The notes below the pieces were generated by a model. That model was given only the letters and a program-made list of their open reading frames with translations, did no database searches and was not told the DNA's origin. The translations under genes and the position numbers were made by a program. Source: Janibacter corallicola NBRC 107790 (GTDB taxonomy: Bacteria > Actinomycetota > Actinomycetes > Actinomycetales > Dermatophilaceae). From it: 64,000 nucleotides of DNA. The stretch covers positions 33,064 to 97,063 of the forward strand of contig NZ_BCSR01000008.1 of assembly GCF_001570965.1 (NCBI RefSeq), written 5' to 3'. This document shows, in pieces, positions 36,801 through 46,041 of this stretch (position 1 is its first letter; every line of letters begins with the position of its first letter).

Positions 36801-38440
36801 GCTGGGCGGTCGTGGAGGACGCCGCCCGGCTGCGCGACGCCCTCGGGGTGAACCTCCCGCCCGGGCTGCCCCCAAGCGTCCTCGAGCCGGTGGAGGACCC
36901 TCTCGGGGACCTCGTCCTCCGCTACGCCCGCACCCACGTCCCCTTCGCCGCGGCGGACCTGGCCGGCCGCTACGGCATCGGCCGGGCGGTCGCCGTCGAT
37001 GCCCTGCGCCGGCTCGTGCAGTCCGGCGTCCTCGCCGAGGGCGACCTGCTGCCCGCCGAGTGCGACGGGCGCGGCGGGGAGTTCTGCGACGCCGGCGTGC
37101 TGCGGATGCTGCGCCGGCGCTCGCTCGCGGCGCTGCGTCACGAGGTCGAGCCGGTCGAGCCGGGCCGGTACGCGCGCTTCCTGCCGGACTGGCAGGGCGT
37201 CGGCAGCGACATGCGCGGCAGGGACGGCGTGCTGCGGGTCGTCGAGCAGCTGAGCGGGGTGCCGCTGCCCGCGAGCGCGCTCGAGACCCTCGTGCTCCCC
37301 GCACGCCTCGCCGAACCCTCCGCTCCCCTCCTCGACGACGTGATGGCCTCCGGCGAGGTCCGCTGGGCCGGTCACGGACGGGTGGCCGGCGATGACGCGT
37401 GGATCAGCCTCCACCTCAGCGACGGGGCGGAGACGACCCTCCCGGTGCCGGACACGGCCGACCTCGATCCGTGGGAGCGCGCCGTACGCGACGTCCTGGC
37501 CCAGGGCGGCGCCTACTTCTTCCGTGACCTGGCCGACCGGGTGGCCGCCACCCGGGACGAAGGGAGCGATGCACCCACCGACGAGCAGCTGCTCGAGGCG
37601 CTGTGGTCGCTCGTGGACCGCGGCATGGCGACCGGCGACACCCTGGCGCCGGTGCGCGGACGCCTCACCGGCGGGAGGACGACGCACCGCCCGGCGAGAC
37701 GAGCCACCGCGCGCGGCCGTTACGGCGGACGTCCCCGGCTCGGACGTCCACCGACGGTGAACCGGTCGGGCCCGCCCCATGCCGCCGGCCGCTGGTCCCT
37801 GCTGCCGGCCGCCGAGACCGACCCGACGGTACGCATCCACGCGGCCGCCGAGGGTCTGCTCGACCGCTACGGCGTCGTCACCCGCGGCAGCGTCGTCGCC
37901 GAGGAGGTCGAAGGGGGCTTCGCCGCGATGCACCGCGTGCTCGGCCTGGCCGAGGAGTCCGGGCAGGTACGGCGCGGGTACTTCGTCGAAGGGCTCGGCG
38001 CCTCGCAGTTCGCGGTCCCGGGCGCCGTCGACCGGGTCCGGGCGGTGACGGAGGGGGCCGGCCCGATCGTCCTCGCCGCGACCGATCCGGCGAACCCCTG
38101 GGGTGCGGCGCTGCGCTGGCCGGAACGGGCGGGCAGCGGGCACCTGCCGGGCCGCAAGGCCGGCGCAGTCGTCGTGGCCGTCGACGGTGAGCTGGTCCTC
38201 TACCTCGAACGGGGCGGGCACACCCTGCTCTCCTGGAGCGAGGACGAGCGGCTGCTGGGCGAGGCGGCGTCCGCCCTCGCCGAAGCGGTCCGTGGCGGCG
38301 GGCTCGGGCAACTCACCGTGCAGCGGGCCGACGGCGCCCCCGTGCTCGGTGCCAGTGATCCGCTGACGACGGCGCTGACCACCGCCGGCTTCACGACGAC
38401 GCCGCAGGGGCTGCGGCTGCGTCCGACGCCGAAGCGGTGA
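33851..38440 (+). CDS. lhr: Large DNA helicase Lhr
   Basis: A 1529-aa superfamily 2 3'-5' helicase, the length of full Lhr. Walker A APTGSGKT (44-51), DEVH (168-171), SAT and QRVGRSGHQ motifs define the Lhr core, and the long C-terminal region is the Lhr-CTD found in actinobacterial proteins. Lhr unwinds RNA:DNA hybrids and is linked to DNA repair (damage-induced in mycobacteria). No SOS box is visible upstream. Several CCCCCTTCG/CGAAGGGGG copies fall within the gene. Confidence 0.95.
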   Translation: MTDVLEHFSPATRAWFEGSFAAPTPAQDGAWRAIGSGSHALVVAPTGSGKTLSAFLHALDRLASRPRPEDPLARCRVLYVSPLKALAVDVERNLRSPLVGIGHAANRLGLTAPEVSVSVRSGDTPARERRAFAKAPSDVLITTPESLFLMLTSGAREALRGVETVIVDEVHALAGTKRGAHLALSLERLDHLLPRPAQRVGLSATVRPVEEVARFLAGGRPVEVVQPPSPKEWHLEVAVPVADLTELDAGEEEPRASIWPHVEERVLDLISRHRTTLVFVNSRRVAERLTGRLNELWQERTAPPDTDARGETPTRPPAEIMAQAGTDAAAPAAIARAHHGSVSKEAREVIEDDLKSGRLPCVVATSSLELGIDMGAIDLVVQIESPPSVASGLQRVGRSGHQVGAVSSGVVLPKFRGDLVQSAVVVERMRSGAIEALHVPTNPLDVLAQQVVAMCALEDWSVADLEALARRAAPFASLPGSLLHAVLDMLAGRYPSEDFAELRPRITWDRGLDVVSGRRGAQRLAVTSGGTIPDRGLYGVFLAAGEGPGRRVGELDEEMVYESRVGDVFTLGTSSWRIEDITHDRVLVTPAPGQPGKLPFWHGDQIGRPAELGRAVGGFVRELSALDAKGAGARLAQAGLDRWAADNLLSYLADQRQATGHLPDDRTIVLERFRDEIGDWRVAVHSPFGGQVHAPWALAISARMRERFGIDVQAMHGDDGILLRLPDLELDEAGSGPGEILDLVTLDPGEVEQVVTEEVGGSALFAARFRECAARALLLPRRRPDRRQPLWQQRQRAAALLQVASGHADFPIVLETVRECLQDVFDVPGLTELMQQVASRRITLVDVESPRPSPFAASLMFGYVAQFLYEGDSPLAERRAAALTLDPSLLADLLGRGEQLSLAELLDVGAVRAAAAELQHLTTNRAARDAEDLTDLLRVLGPLDVDELAARGVEALDTAAVEAALRGLETARQVIPVRIAGTQRWAVVEDAARLRDALGVNLPPGLPPSVLEPVEDPLGDLVLRYARTHVPFAAADLAGRYGIGRAVAVDALRRLVQSGVLAEGDLLPAECDGRGGEFCDAGVLRMLRRRSLAALRHEVEPVEPGRYARFLPDWQGVGSDMRGRDGVLRVVEQLSGVPLPASALETLVLPARLAEPSAPLLDDVMASGEVRWAGHGRVAGDDAWISLHLSDGAETTLPVPDTADLDPWERAVRDVLAQGGAYFFRDLADRVAATRDEGSDAPTDEQLLEALWSLVDRGMATGDTLAPVRGRLTGGRTTHRPARRATARGRYGGRPRLGRPPTVNRSGPPHAAGRWSLLPAAETDPTVRIHAAAEGLLDRYGVVTRGSVVAEEVEGGFAAMHRVLGLAEESGQVRRGYFVEGLGASQFAVPGAVDRVRAVTEGAGPIVLAATDPANPWGAALRWPERAGSGHLPGRKAGAVVVAVDGELVLYLERGGHTLLSWSEDERLLGEAASALAEAVRGGGLGQLTVQRADGAPVLGASDPLTTALTTAGFTTTPQGLRLRPTPKR

Positions 38441-38452
38441 GTGGGGCGCGGC

Positions 38453-38773
38453 TCAGGCCGCGGAGACCACGTCGGTGCGGCGCCCGCCGACCGGGAGGGC
38501 CACCGGGGCGCTGGCCTGCTCGGCGAGCTCGACCCGCTCGGCGACCCGGGAGAGAACGGCCGACATCGGCACCTCGAGCGCCTCGCAGACGGCGGAGAGC
38601 AGCTCGGAGCTCGCCTCCTTCTCCCCCCGCTCGATCTCGCTGAGGTACCCGAGGGAGACCGAGGCCGTACCGGAGATGTCGCGCAGGGTGCGTCCCTGTG
38701 CGCGCCGGGCACCACGCAGCACGTCGCCGAGCTCCTCACGCAGCAGCACCAACGCCTCCACCTCCTTGACCAT
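38453..38773 (-). CDS. clgR: XRE-family regulator ClgR
   Basis: A 106-aa HTH protein beginning [20 protein letters not shown], the ClgR signature; the HTH spans about residues 15-70 ([20 protein letters not shown]). ClgR activates clp protease and DNA-repair or envelope-stress genes in actinobacteria and is itself degraded by Clp. The C-terminal AA end is consistent with degradation. It is located with cinA, pgsA and rimO as in mycobacteria; no pspA gene is adjacent. Convergent with lhr. Confidence 0.9.
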   Translation of the reverse strand: MVKEVEALVLLREELGDVLRGARRAQGRTLRDISGTASVSLGYLSEIERGEKEASSELLSAVCEALEVPMSAVLSRVAERVELAEQASAPVALPVGGRRTDVVSAA

Positions 38774-38810
38774 CAGCTGACCCCACCGTACCGCGAGGCT
38801 GCGACAACGG

Positions 38811-39272
38811 TCAGGTGACCTCGAGCGCCAGCTCCAGCGCGGCGGTGACGGCGCCGGAGCGGACGGCGCCTCGTCCCCCGGTCAACACCGCACAGCGCGC
38901 CGCTACTCCCGATGCGGTGGCGCAGGCCACCCACATGGTCCCGGCGGGGTGTCCCTCGGCAGGCCCCGGTCCGGCGACGCCGGTCGTCGCGAGGGCGACG
39001 TCGACGCCCAGGGCGCGCTGCGCCCCCTTCGCCATCTGCCGGGCCACCTCGGCGTCCACCGTGCCCACCTCGGCGATGAGCTCGGGGTCGACGCCGAGCA
39101 GCCGGCTCTTCAGATCGGGGACATAGGCCACGACCGAGCCCCGGAAGACCCGGGAGGCCCCCGGCACCTCGACGAGGGCGGCGGCGAGCATGCCGCCCGT
39201 GAGGGACTCGGCCGTCCCGAGGGTCCGGCTGCTCCCGGTGAGCCGCTCGAGCAGCTCGGCCGCGTCAGCCAC
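38811..39272 (-). CDS. cinA: CinA-type nicotinamide-nucleotide amidohydrolase (PncC)
   Basis: A 153-aa CinA C-terminal domain alone, an NMN deamidase that recycles pyridine nucleotides. The motif [14 protein letters not shown] and [17 protein letters not shown] are diagnostic. The molybdopterin-binding N-terminal domain of full CinA is absent, as in the mycobacterial copy beside pgsA. Overlaps the pgsA end by 8 bp. Confidence 0.9.
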   Translation of the reverse strand: MADAAELLERLTGSSRTLGTAESLTGGMLAAALVEVPGASRVFRGSVVAYVPDLKSRLLGVDPELIAEVGTVDAEVARQMAKGAQRALGVDVALATTGVAGPGPAEGHPAGTMWVACATASGVAARCAVLTGGRGAVRSGAVTAALELALEVT

Positions 39273-39915
39273 GGCCCTCGCGGCGGTCCTGCTTGGTCCG
39301 CGCGCGCTCGCTCGTGCTGCGCAGGGTGAGCGCCTTCATCACGTAGTCCACTGCGGTCGCGATCGTCACGAGCAGCGCACCGATGAGGATCGCCCAGGCG
39401 ATGCCGCGCCAGAGCAACTCCACGGGCAGGCTGGCCAGCGGCATGACGAAGAGCCCGATGGCGAGCGCCTGCAGGAAGGTCTTGATCTTCCCGCCGCGGC
39501 TGGCGGGCATGACCCCGTGCCGGATCACCCAGAAGCGCATCGCGGTGATGCCGATCTCGCGGGCGAGGATGACCACGGTGATCCACCAGGGGATCTGCCC
39601 GATCATCGAGAGGGTGATGAAGCCCGCCCCGGTGAGCGCCTTGTCGGCGATCGGGTCGGCCACCTTGCCGAAGGTCGTCACCAGGCCCTTGGCGCGGGCC
39701 AGGTCGCCGTCGATCCGGTCGGTGATGATCGCGATCGCGAAGACGAGGAAGGCCCACCAGCGGGAGGCCGTCTCGTCCCCGCCGTGGCGCAGCACGAGCC
39801 AGACGAAGACCGGCACGAGCAGGATCCGCAGCACCGTCAGGGCGTTGGGCACGTTCCAGGGGCTCGGCTCGGGCAGCTCGGCCGCGGCTGCCGGCGGTCG
39901 GGGTTCGGTGCTCAC
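39265..39915 (-). CDS. pgsA: CDP-alcohol phosphatidyltransferase (phosphatidylglycerophosphate synthase)
   Basis: A 216-aa integral membrane enzyme that makes phosphatidylglycerophosphate from CDP-diacylglycerol and glycerol 3-phosphate. The motif D-G-x2-A-R-x8-G-x3-D-x3-D is at residues 69-91 (DGDLARA...GKVADPIAD). GTG start overlapping the rimO stop (GTGA). The CDP-DAG:glycerol-3-phosphate assignment follows family and position next to cinA. Confidence 0.9.
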   Translation of the reverse strand: MSTEPRPPAAAAELPEPSPWNVPNALTVLRILLVPVFVWLVLRHGGDETASRWWAFLVFAIAIITDRIDGDLARAKGLVTTFGKVADPIADKALTGAGFITLSMIGQIPWWITVVILAREIGITAMRFWVIRHGVMPASRGGKIKTFLQALAIGLFVMPLASLPVELLWRGIAWAILIGALLVTIATAVDYVMKALTLRSTSERARTKQDRREGRG

Positions 39916-41318
39916 CGCGACACCTCCGCGACCAGGTCGATGCCCTCCGTACCCACGACGCGTGCCGTGACGAGCTCCCCGGCGCCCAGCCCCTCGGTCA
40001 CGCCGGTGAGCAGGGTGAGCCCGTCGATGTCGGGGCCCTGGTGGGCCGAGCGGCCGGAGACCTCGCCGCTCTCGGCGTCGACCTCCTCGACGAGCACGAC
40101 CACGGTCTGCCCGACCCGCTCCTCGGCGCGCTGGGCGGTCAGCTCCTCGACGAGCCGGGTGATGCGATCCACCCGTCGCGCGATCACGTCCGGGTCGACC
40201 TTGCCGTCCAGGCTCACGCCCTCGGTGCCGTCCTCGTCCGAGTAGCCGAAGACCCCGACGACGTCGAGGCGGGCCGCGGTGAGGAAGCGCTCCAGCTCGG
40301 CCACGTCCTCCTCCGTCTCGCCGGGGAAGCCGACGATGACGTTGGAGCGGATGCCGGCCTCCGGCTGTCGGGCACGCACCGAGTCGATGATCTGCAGGAA
40401 GGACTCCGTGGACCCGAAGCGACGCATCCGCCGCAGCAGCCCCTGCGAGGCGTGCTGGAAGGAGATGTCGTACCAGGGCACGACGCCCGGTGTCGTCGCG
40501 ATCGCCTCGAGCAGGCCGGGACGGATCTCGGCCGGCTGGAGGTAGGAGACCCGCACCCGCTCGATGCCCTCGATCGCGGTGAGCTCCGGCAGCAGCCCCT
40601 GGAGCAGGTCGTGGTCCCCCAGGTCCTTGCCGTAGGAGGTCGTGTTCTCGCTGACGAGGAAGAGCTCCCGCACGCCCTGGGTGGCGAGCCACCGGGCCTC
40701 GGCGAGCACGTCGTGCGGGCGCCGCGAGACGAAGAGGCCCCGGAAGGTGGGGATGGCGCAGAAGGAGCAGCGCCGGTCGCAGCCGGAGGCGATCTTCAGC
40801 GGCGCCCACGGACGCGCGTCCAGGCGCACGCGGGGCAGGTCGCTGGCGCCGTGCCCGGGCAGGGCCACCTCGTCGGCGTGCTCGGCCCGTTCGACGGGGG
40901 CGATGGGCAGCAGCGTGCGCCGGTCGCCGGGCGTGTGCGCCTCGGGCGGGGCGCCGTCGAGGACGGCACGCAGGTGGCTGGACATCTCGGTGTAGGAGTC
41001 GAAGCCCAGGACCGCGTCCGCCTCGGGCAGCTCCTCCGCCAGCACCTTGCCGTAGCGCTCGGCGAGGCACCCGACGGCGACGACCTTCTGGGTGCGGCCG
41101 TGCTCGCGCAGGTCGTTCGCCTCGAGGATCGCGTCGATCGAGTCCTTCTTCGCGGCCTCGATGAAGCCGCAGGTGTTGACCACCGCGACGTCGGCGGCCG
41201 CGGCGTCGTCGACGAGATTCCAGCCCTCGGCGGCCAACCGGCCGGCCAGCTCCTCGGAGTCGACTTCGTTGCGGGTGCACCCCAAGGTGACCAGGGCGAC
41301 GCTTCGGGCCACGGACAT
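39912..41318 (-). CDS. rimO: Ribosomal protein S12 methylthiotransferase RimO
   Basis: A 468-aa radical-SAM methylthiotransferase for Asp88 of ribosomal protein S12. N-terminal cysteines occur in [17 protein letters not shown] and GCLAERYG, which are RimO-type; the radical SAM motif is CDRRCSFC and a TRAM domain ends the protein. Paralogue of miaB in this window. ATG 6 nt after TAGAGT. Confidence 0.93.
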   Translation of the reverse strand: MSVARSVALVTLGCTRNEVDSEELAGRLAAEGWNLVDDAAAADVAVVNTCGFIEAAKKDSIDAILEANDLREHGRTQKVVAVGCLAERYGKVLAEELPEADAVLGFDSYTEMSSHLRAVLDGAPPEAHTPGDRRTLLPIAPVERAEHADEVALPGHGASDLPRVRLDARPWAPLKIASGCDRRCSFCAIPTFRGLFVSRRPHDVLAEARWLATQGVRELFLVSENTTSYGKDLGDHDLLQGLLPELTAIEGIERVRVSYLQPAEIRPGLLEAIATTPGVVPWYDISFQHASQGLLRRMRRFGSTESFLQIIDSVRARQPEAGIRSNVIVGFPGETEEDVAELERFLTAARLDVVGVFGYSDEDGTEGVSLDGKVDPDVIARRVDRITRLVEELTAQRAEERVGQTVVVLVEEVDAESGEVSGRSAHQGPDIDGLTLLTGVTEGLGAGELVTARVVGTEGIDLVAEVSR

Positions 41319-41324
41319 GCCCCT

Positions 41325-41330
41325 ACTCTA
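41325..41330 (-). promoter_or_regulatory. -10 element for leaderless rimO
   Basis: TAGAGT on the reverse strand, 6 nt before the ATG at 41318. Confidence 0.5.
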
Positions 41331-41343
41331 AGCGGCCACCGGC

Positions 41344-42048
41344 TCAGTTCCTCGCACGCGTGACGGTGAGGGCGACGAGCCGGGAGATGACCATCGCGAC
41401 GTAGAGGACACCGGTGAGCTGTTCCAGGATCACCGCGGCCCGCGCATGGGGCCGCACGGGCACGACGTCGGAGAGCCCGACGCCCGCCAGGTTGGCCGAG
41501 GAGAGGTAGACCAGCTCGAGGAAGGAGCGGTGCGGGTGGCCCGAGCCGTTGACGAAGGACCCCGGCGCGAGCGTCTGGATCGCGACGTAGAGGTAGGCGA
41601 AGGCGAAGAGCAGCACCGTCAGCGCCGCCGCCACCGCGAAGAACTCGTCCTTGGTCACCCAGGCGTCGGCGAAGACGTAGGAGATGAGCCCGTAGGCGAT
41701 GTACAGGTAGAAGATCGCGAGCAGCAAGTGCGCGACGAAGGTCACCGCGGTGTTGTCCGCGTCGACGACCGACCAGACCTCGAGGAGGAAGGCCGGCATG
41801 CCGATGCACAGGGCCAGCCAGGTCAGGGCCGGGGTGGAGCGCACCGCCCAGATGCCGAAGGTCACGGCGGCGAAGGACATGCTCGTGATGAAGACCCGTC
41901 CCCAGGGCTCGTCCTCGACCCAGGGCAGCAGTGCGATGGCCAGCAGCTGGGTGAACATCAGGATCGCCGATGGCTGCTTGCGCACCACGGCGGTCCAGTA
42001 GCTCAGCCCGGTCGGCCGTGTGTCGAGCTCGTACCACGCCTTGCTCAC
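41344..42048 (-). CDS. Potassium-channel-like membrane protein with altered filter
   Basis: A 234-aa membrane protein with about six hydrophobic segments. The last two flank a pore-loop-like stretch ELVYLSSANLAGVGLSDVVP (178-197), resembling the two-TM ion channel family where TVGYGDxxP forms the selectivity filter. Here the filter reads GVGLSD, so potassium selectivity is uncertain. GTG start at 42048. It precedes rimO but is on the same strand downstream of no other gene. Confidence 0.6.
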   Translation of the reverse strand: MSKAWYELDTRPTGLSYWTAVVRKQPSAILMFTQLLAIALLPWVEDEPWGRVFITSMSFAAVTFGIWAVRSTPALTWLALCIGMPAFLLEVWSVVDADNTAVTFVAHLLLAIFYLYIAYGLISYVFADAWVTKDEFFAVAAALTVLLFAFAYLYVAIQTLAPGSFVNGSGHPHRSFLELVYLSSANLAGVGLSDVVPVRPHARAAVILEQLTGVLYVAMVISRLVALTVTRARN

Positions 42049-42105
42049 GCGCCCAACTGTACGACCAGCCCGACCGGGCTGCGGAGCACCGCCCCTTCGG
42101 CACCT

Positions 42106-42111
42106 TAGAAT
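42106..42111 (+). promoter_or_regulatory. -10 element for the leaderless MauE-thioredoxin gene
   Basis: TAGAAT followed by 6 nt and the GTG at 42118; no ribosome-binding site. Confidence 0.5.
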
Positions 42112-42117
42112 CGCCGC

Positions 42118-43137
42118 GTGCTCGCTGGTCCACTGCTGCTGCCCCCGCTGCTGCTCGCCGTGCTCCTGGCCGTCAGCGGCGTGGCCAAGCTGCGCCGACG
42201 CAACGACGTGATCAGCGCCTTCCGGGAGCTGGGGATGCCCGCGTGGCTCACCGACTCCCCCGCCCCGCGGATGCTCCCGTGGGTCGAGCTGGTCCTCGCC
42301 GGCGCGCTTCTGGCCGCGCCGGCACCCCCTTCGCTCGGCGTCGCGACGCTCACCCTGCTGCTCTTCGTCGCCTACCTGGTCGTGATCCTGCGGGCGCTGC
42401 GCTTCGACCACCCGGTCACCTGCGGCTGCTTCGGCCGGCTCGGTACCGGCGAGGTCTCCCGGCGCACGGTGGCACGCAATGTGCTGCTGCTGGGGCTCGC
42501 GGGACTGACGATGTGGTCGGCCACGGAGAAGGAGGCCATCGTCGTCCGACTGCTGCAGGCCTCCGGCGCCGTGTGGGCCTGGCTGGCGCTCACCGCCGTC
42601 ACCGCCGTGCTGGTCTGGCTCACCGTCGCGCCGGCGAAGGGAGGCCCCGTCCCCCGCTCCCCGGTGTCCCGGGACCAGGGGGCGGAGGAGTACGTGCCGA
42701 CACCCATCCCGTACGCCTCGCTCGTGGACGCCTCCGGCACCACGCTGCCGCTGCGGGACCTGATCCGTGAGGGCGCGCACCTGCTCGTCTTCGTCTCCAC
42801 GACCTGCGGCTCCTGCGCGGAAGCCATCGCGAGCATCCCCGAGTGGGACCGCCGGCTGGGCCCGGTGCGCGTCAGCGCCGCGACCTGGCGCCCGGTCGCG
42901 GACGTCCTCGAGGACCACCCCGACCTCAAGGGGCACCTGCTGCAGGACCCGAGCGCCACGACGGCCCGGATCTTCGGGATCGGTACGCCCGGTGCCGTCC
43001 TCCTCGGGGGTGACGGGATGCTGGCCGGCGGTCCGGTCCACGGCGGTGTCGCCGTGCGGGACTTCGTCGCGGACGTGCGGGCCGAGCTCGTCGACGCCGC
43101 GCTCGTCGAGGAGGACTCAGCGCCGGTCGGTGAGTGA
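42118..43137 (+). CDS. MauE/DoxX-type membrane domain fused to a thioredoxin-like domain
   Basis: A 339-aa two-part protein. Residues 1-170 are a MauE/DoxX-like membrane domain of four to five helices with the family motif TCGCFG (Cys102, Cys104). Residues about 190-335 form a TlpA-like thioredoxin domain with a CGSC active site (Cys230, Cys233). In methylamine dehydrogenase operons MauE and MauD are separate proteins for disulfide formation; here they are one chain, suggesting a self-contained thiol relay at the membrane. Its 3' end overlaps that of ftsK by 21 bp, tail to tail. Confidence 0.78.
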   Translation: MLAGPLLLPPLLLAVLLAVSGVAKLRRRNDVISAFRELGMPAWLTDSPAPRMLPWVELVLAGALLAAPAPPSLGVATLTLLLFVAYLVVILRALRFDHPVTCGCFGRLGTGEVSRRTVARNVLLLGLAGLTMWSATEKEAIVVRLLQASGAVWAWLALTAVTAVLVWLTVAPAKGGPVPRSPVSRDQGAEEYVPTPIPYASLVDASGTTLPLRDLIREGAHLLVFVSTTCGSCAEAIASIPEWDRRLGPVRVSAATWRPVADVLEDHPDLKGHLLQDPSATTARIFGIGTPGAVLLGGDGMLAGGPVHGGVAVRDFVADVRAELVDAALVEEDSAPVGE

Positions 43138-45888
43138 CCAGGCGTCCTCGTCGTCCTCCTCGGTCCACTCCTCCGCCGGCGGCTCGGTCCCGATCGGGTC
43201 CCGGGCGTACCGGTCCCCGGCCCCCGGCCGGTCCTGCACCTCGGCACCGTCGATGGTCTCGACCTCCTCGGGCGTGTCCGGCGAGTAGGCCTCGGGTTCC
43301 TCCCCCGGTCCCGGCGCCGGCGGGTCCTCGCCCTTCAGCAGCGCCAGGGTCGTGGGGAGCTCGTCCGGGGTGACGAGGACGTCGCGTGCCTTGGAGCCCT
43401 CGGAGGGTCCGACGATGCCCCGGGACTCGAGCAGGTCCATCAGCCGGCCCGCCTTCGCGAAGCCGACGCGCAGCTTGCGCTGCAGCATCGAGGTCGACCC
43501 GAACTGGGTGTTGACGACCAGCTCGGTCGCCTGCAGCAGCACGTCGAGGTCGTCGCCGATGTCCTCGTCGATCTGCTTCTTCGGGGTGTCGGGGATGACG
43601 TCCTCGCGGTAGTGCGGCGTCAGCTGGCCGGTCACGTGGCCGACGACGTCATGGATCTCGCTCTCGGTGACCCAGGCCCCCTGCACGCGCATCGGCTTGC
43701 TCTTGCCCATCGGCAGGAAGAGCGCGTCACCCTGGCCGAGCAGCTTCTCGGCGCCGGGCTGGTCCAGCACGACCCGGGAGTCCGCCAGCGAGGAGGTGGC
43801 GAAGGCCATCCGCGAGGGGACATTCGCCTTGATCAGACCGGTGACGACGTCCACCGACGGACGCTGGGTCGCCAGGACCAGGTGGATGCCCGCGGCGCGC
43901 GCCAGCTGGGTGATCCGCACGATGGAGTCCTCGACGTCGCGCGGGGCGACCATCATCAGGTCGGCGAGCTCGTCGACGATCACGAGGAGGTACGGGTAGG
44001 GCTGCAGCACCCGCTCGCTGCCCGGGATCGGCTCGACCTTGCCGGACCGGACCGCCTTGTTGAAGTCGTCCAGGTGCTTGTAGCCGTACGTCGCCAGGTC
44101 GTCGTAGCGCATGTCCATCTCGCGCACGACCCACTGCAGCGCCTCGGCCGCCTTCTTGGCATTGGTGATGATCGGGGTGATCAGGTGCGGGATGCCCTCG
44201 TAGGCGGTCAGCTCCACGCGCTTGGGGTCGATGAGCACCATGCGCACCTCGTCCGGGGTGGCGCGCATCATGATCGAGGTGATCATCGAGTTCACGAACG
44301 AGGACTTGCCGGAGCCGGTCGCACCGGCGACGAGGATGTGCGGCATCTTCGCGAGGTTGGCGATGACGAAGCCGCCCTCGACGTCCTTGCCGACTCCCAT
44401 GACCATCGGGTGCTGGTTGTTGCGGGCGACGTCGCTGCGCAGCACGTCACCGAGGCAGACCATCTCCTTGTCGGTGTTCGGGATCTCGATGCCGATGGCC
44501 GACTTCCCGGGGATGGGGCTGAGGATGCGCACGTCCGCCGAGGCGACGGCATAGGCGATGTTCTTGGACAGCGCGGTGACCCGCTCGACCTTGACGCCCG
44601 GACCGAGCTCGACGACGTAGCGGGTCACGGTCGGCCCGCGGTGGAAGCCGGTGACCTGGGCGTCGATCCCGAACTCGTCGAGGGTGCTCGTCAGCGCCTC
44701 GACGACGCGGTCGTTGGCGGCCGAGCGCTCCTTGTGCGGGGCACCCGGCGTGAGCAGCCCGCTCTCGGGCAGGGTGTAGGTGACGTCCCCGGCCAGCGCC
44801 AGCTGTTCGACGCGCTGGGGCAGCTGCGCGGTCGGCGGCGCGGGCAGCTCCGTCGTGCCGGCCTGGACCGGCGCGACGGGCGCGTTCTTCGTCGGGCGCT
44901 TCTCCCCCGGTCGTGGGCCCTCGGTCTGTGGGGTCTCGGTGGTCGCCTCGCTCGCGGGAGCAGACTTCTTCTTCTTGCGGCCCTTGGGGTCATCGGCCGG
45001 CTCGATCACGGCGGCCTGGTCGTACGCGGTGTCCCCGTCGCGCTGGCCCGAGAGATCCGACTCCTCGGGACGCTTGCGCCGGCGGGCGCGGCCGACGGCG
45101 GCCTTCGGCGCGTCGGAGCCCCGGGCGCCGGAGAGGTCGGCGGGCGGCACGCCGGTGAAGGCCGCACGGATGTAGGCCAGGCGCTGTGGCACCTCGTGCA
45201 GCGGGGTCCCGGTGACGAGCAGCAGGCTGAAGAGGCCGAGGAGCACGAGCAGGATCATGGCCGGCCACTCGGTCACCGCGGTCGCGAGCGGGTCCGAGGC
45301 GAGGAAGCCGACGATGCCGCCACCGTCACGCATGCCCACCGCGCCGTCGGGGGGCTGCGGGATGCCCTTGGCCAGGTGCGTCAGGCCGCTCGCGGCGAAG
45401 AGCAGCATCACGGTCCCGAAGCCGATGCGCGCCGACTCCGCCTCGTCACCGGGCGAGCGCAGCAGCCGGATGCCCAGCAGGAGCAGGACGACCGGCAGGG
45501 CATAGGCCACGCGGCCGAAGGTCCCGGCGAAGATCGCGTGCACGATGTCCCCGACGACGCCCTCCAGGCCCCACCACTCCCGCACGGCGACGACGAGCGC
45601 GAGCGCCAGGGCGAGGAAGCCCAGCCCGTCGCGACGGTGCTCGGGCTCGATCTGGCTGGCCCCGTGGCCCATCCGGCGCACGCCCTCGCCGGTCGCGTGG
45701 GCGACGCCCATCCACGTGCGGCCGATGGCGACCAACGGCATCGGCAGCCCACCGCTCGAGGGCTGCTGCTTCTTCCGGGTGGAGGTGCTCCCCTTCGCAC
45801 GGGAGCTGCGGCCCGCGGGACGGCTGCCCTTGGGCCTCGTGGAGGCTCCCTTTCGGCTGCGGGAGGTGGTTGACGCACGCGTGGCCAT
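43117..45888 (-). CDS. ftsK: DNA translocase FtsK
   Basis: A 923-aa FtsK: basic N-terminus, four to five membrane helices (about 80-250), a Pro/Lys-rich linker, alpha and beta motor domains with Walker A GATGSGKSS near residue 520 and Walker B VIVDELADL, and a C-terminal gamma winged helix (about 790-860) followed by an acidic tail. It pumps chromosome DNA at the division septum, oriented by polar DNA motifs. ATG at 45888, 7 nt after TACTCT. Confidence 0.96.
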   Translation of the reverse strand: MATRASTTSRSRKGASTRPKGSRPAGRSSRAKGSTSTRKKQQPSSGGLPMPLVAIGRTWMGVAHATGEGVRRMGHGASQIEPEHRRDGLGFLALALALVVAVREWWGLEGVVGDIVHAIFAGTFGRVAYALPVVLLLLGIRLLRSPGDEAESARIGFGTVMLLFAASGLTHLAKGIPQPPDGAVGMRDGGGIVGFLASDPLATAVTEWPAMILLVLLGLFSLLLVTGTPLHEVPQRLAYIRAAFTGVPPADLSGARGSDAPKAAVGRARRRKRPEESDLSGQRDGDTAYDQAAVIEPADDPKGRKKKKSAPASEATTETPQTEGPRPGEKRPTKNAPVAPVQAGTTELPAPPTAQLPQRVEQLALAGDVTYTLPESGLLTPGAPHKERSAANDRVVEALTSTLDEFGIDAQVTGFHRGPTVTRYVVELGPGVKVERVTALSKNIAYAVASADVRILSPIPGKSAIGIEIPNTDKEMVCLGDVLRSDVARNNQHPMVMGVGKDVEGGFVIANLAKMPHILVAGATGSGKSSFVNSMITSIMMRATPDEVRMVLIDPKRVELTAYEGIPHLITPIITNAKKAAEALQWVVREMDMRYDDLATYGYKHLDDFNKAVRSGKVEPIPGSERVLQPYPYLLVIVDELADLMMVAPRDVEDSIVRITQLARAAGIHLVLATQRPSVDVVTGLIKANVPSRMAFATSSLADSRVVLDQPGAEKLLGQGDALFLPMGKSKPMRVQGAWVTESEIHDVVGHVTGQLTPHYREDVIPDTPKKQIDEDIGDDLDVLLQATELVVNTQFGSTSMLQRKLRVGFAKAGRLMDLLESRGIVGPSEGSKARDVLVTPDELPTTLALLKGEDPPAPGPGEEPEAYSPDTPEEVETIDGAEVQDRPGAGDRYARDPIGTEPPAEEWTEEDDEDAWSLTDRR

Positions 45889-45895
45889 GATGCTC

Positions 45896-45901
45896 AGAGT
45901 A
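45896..45901 (-). promoter_or_regulatory. -10 element for leaderless ftsK
   Basis: TACTCT on the reverse strand, 7 nt before the ATG at 45888. The remaining ftsK/prepilin-peptidase gap holds a tandem CACACGCG repeat near 45920 and nothing else recognised. Confidence 0.45.
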
Positions 45902-46028
45902 GGTGAAAGCACCTCCTGACACACGCGTCACACGCGCATCAGCGCCTGCTGGGACAGCCCGGACCAGACCACCAGCGGGTGATCCCCAGGACGGGCCGCG
46001 GTCGCGAGCGCGGGGCGCCCACCCCCGA

Positions 46029-46034
46029 TAGCCT
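46029..46034 (+). promoter_or_regulatory. -10 element for the leaderless prepilin peptidase gene
   Basis: TAGCCT followed by 7 nt and the GTG at 46042; no ribosome-binding site. Confidence 0.4.
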
Positions 46035-46041
46035 CCCTCGG

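Noticed and set aside
38811..39272. A truncated cinA pseudogene
   Set aside because: The C-terminal domain alone is a standard functional PncC form and is typical at this position beside pgsA.
43612..45873. A 753-codon open frame opposite ftsK, and similar long frames opposite lhr (33794-36271), hflX and others
   Set aside because: Their translations are low-complexity Arg/Gly/Asp/Val-rich strings with no domains. They are by-products of high third-position GC in the real genes on the other strand.
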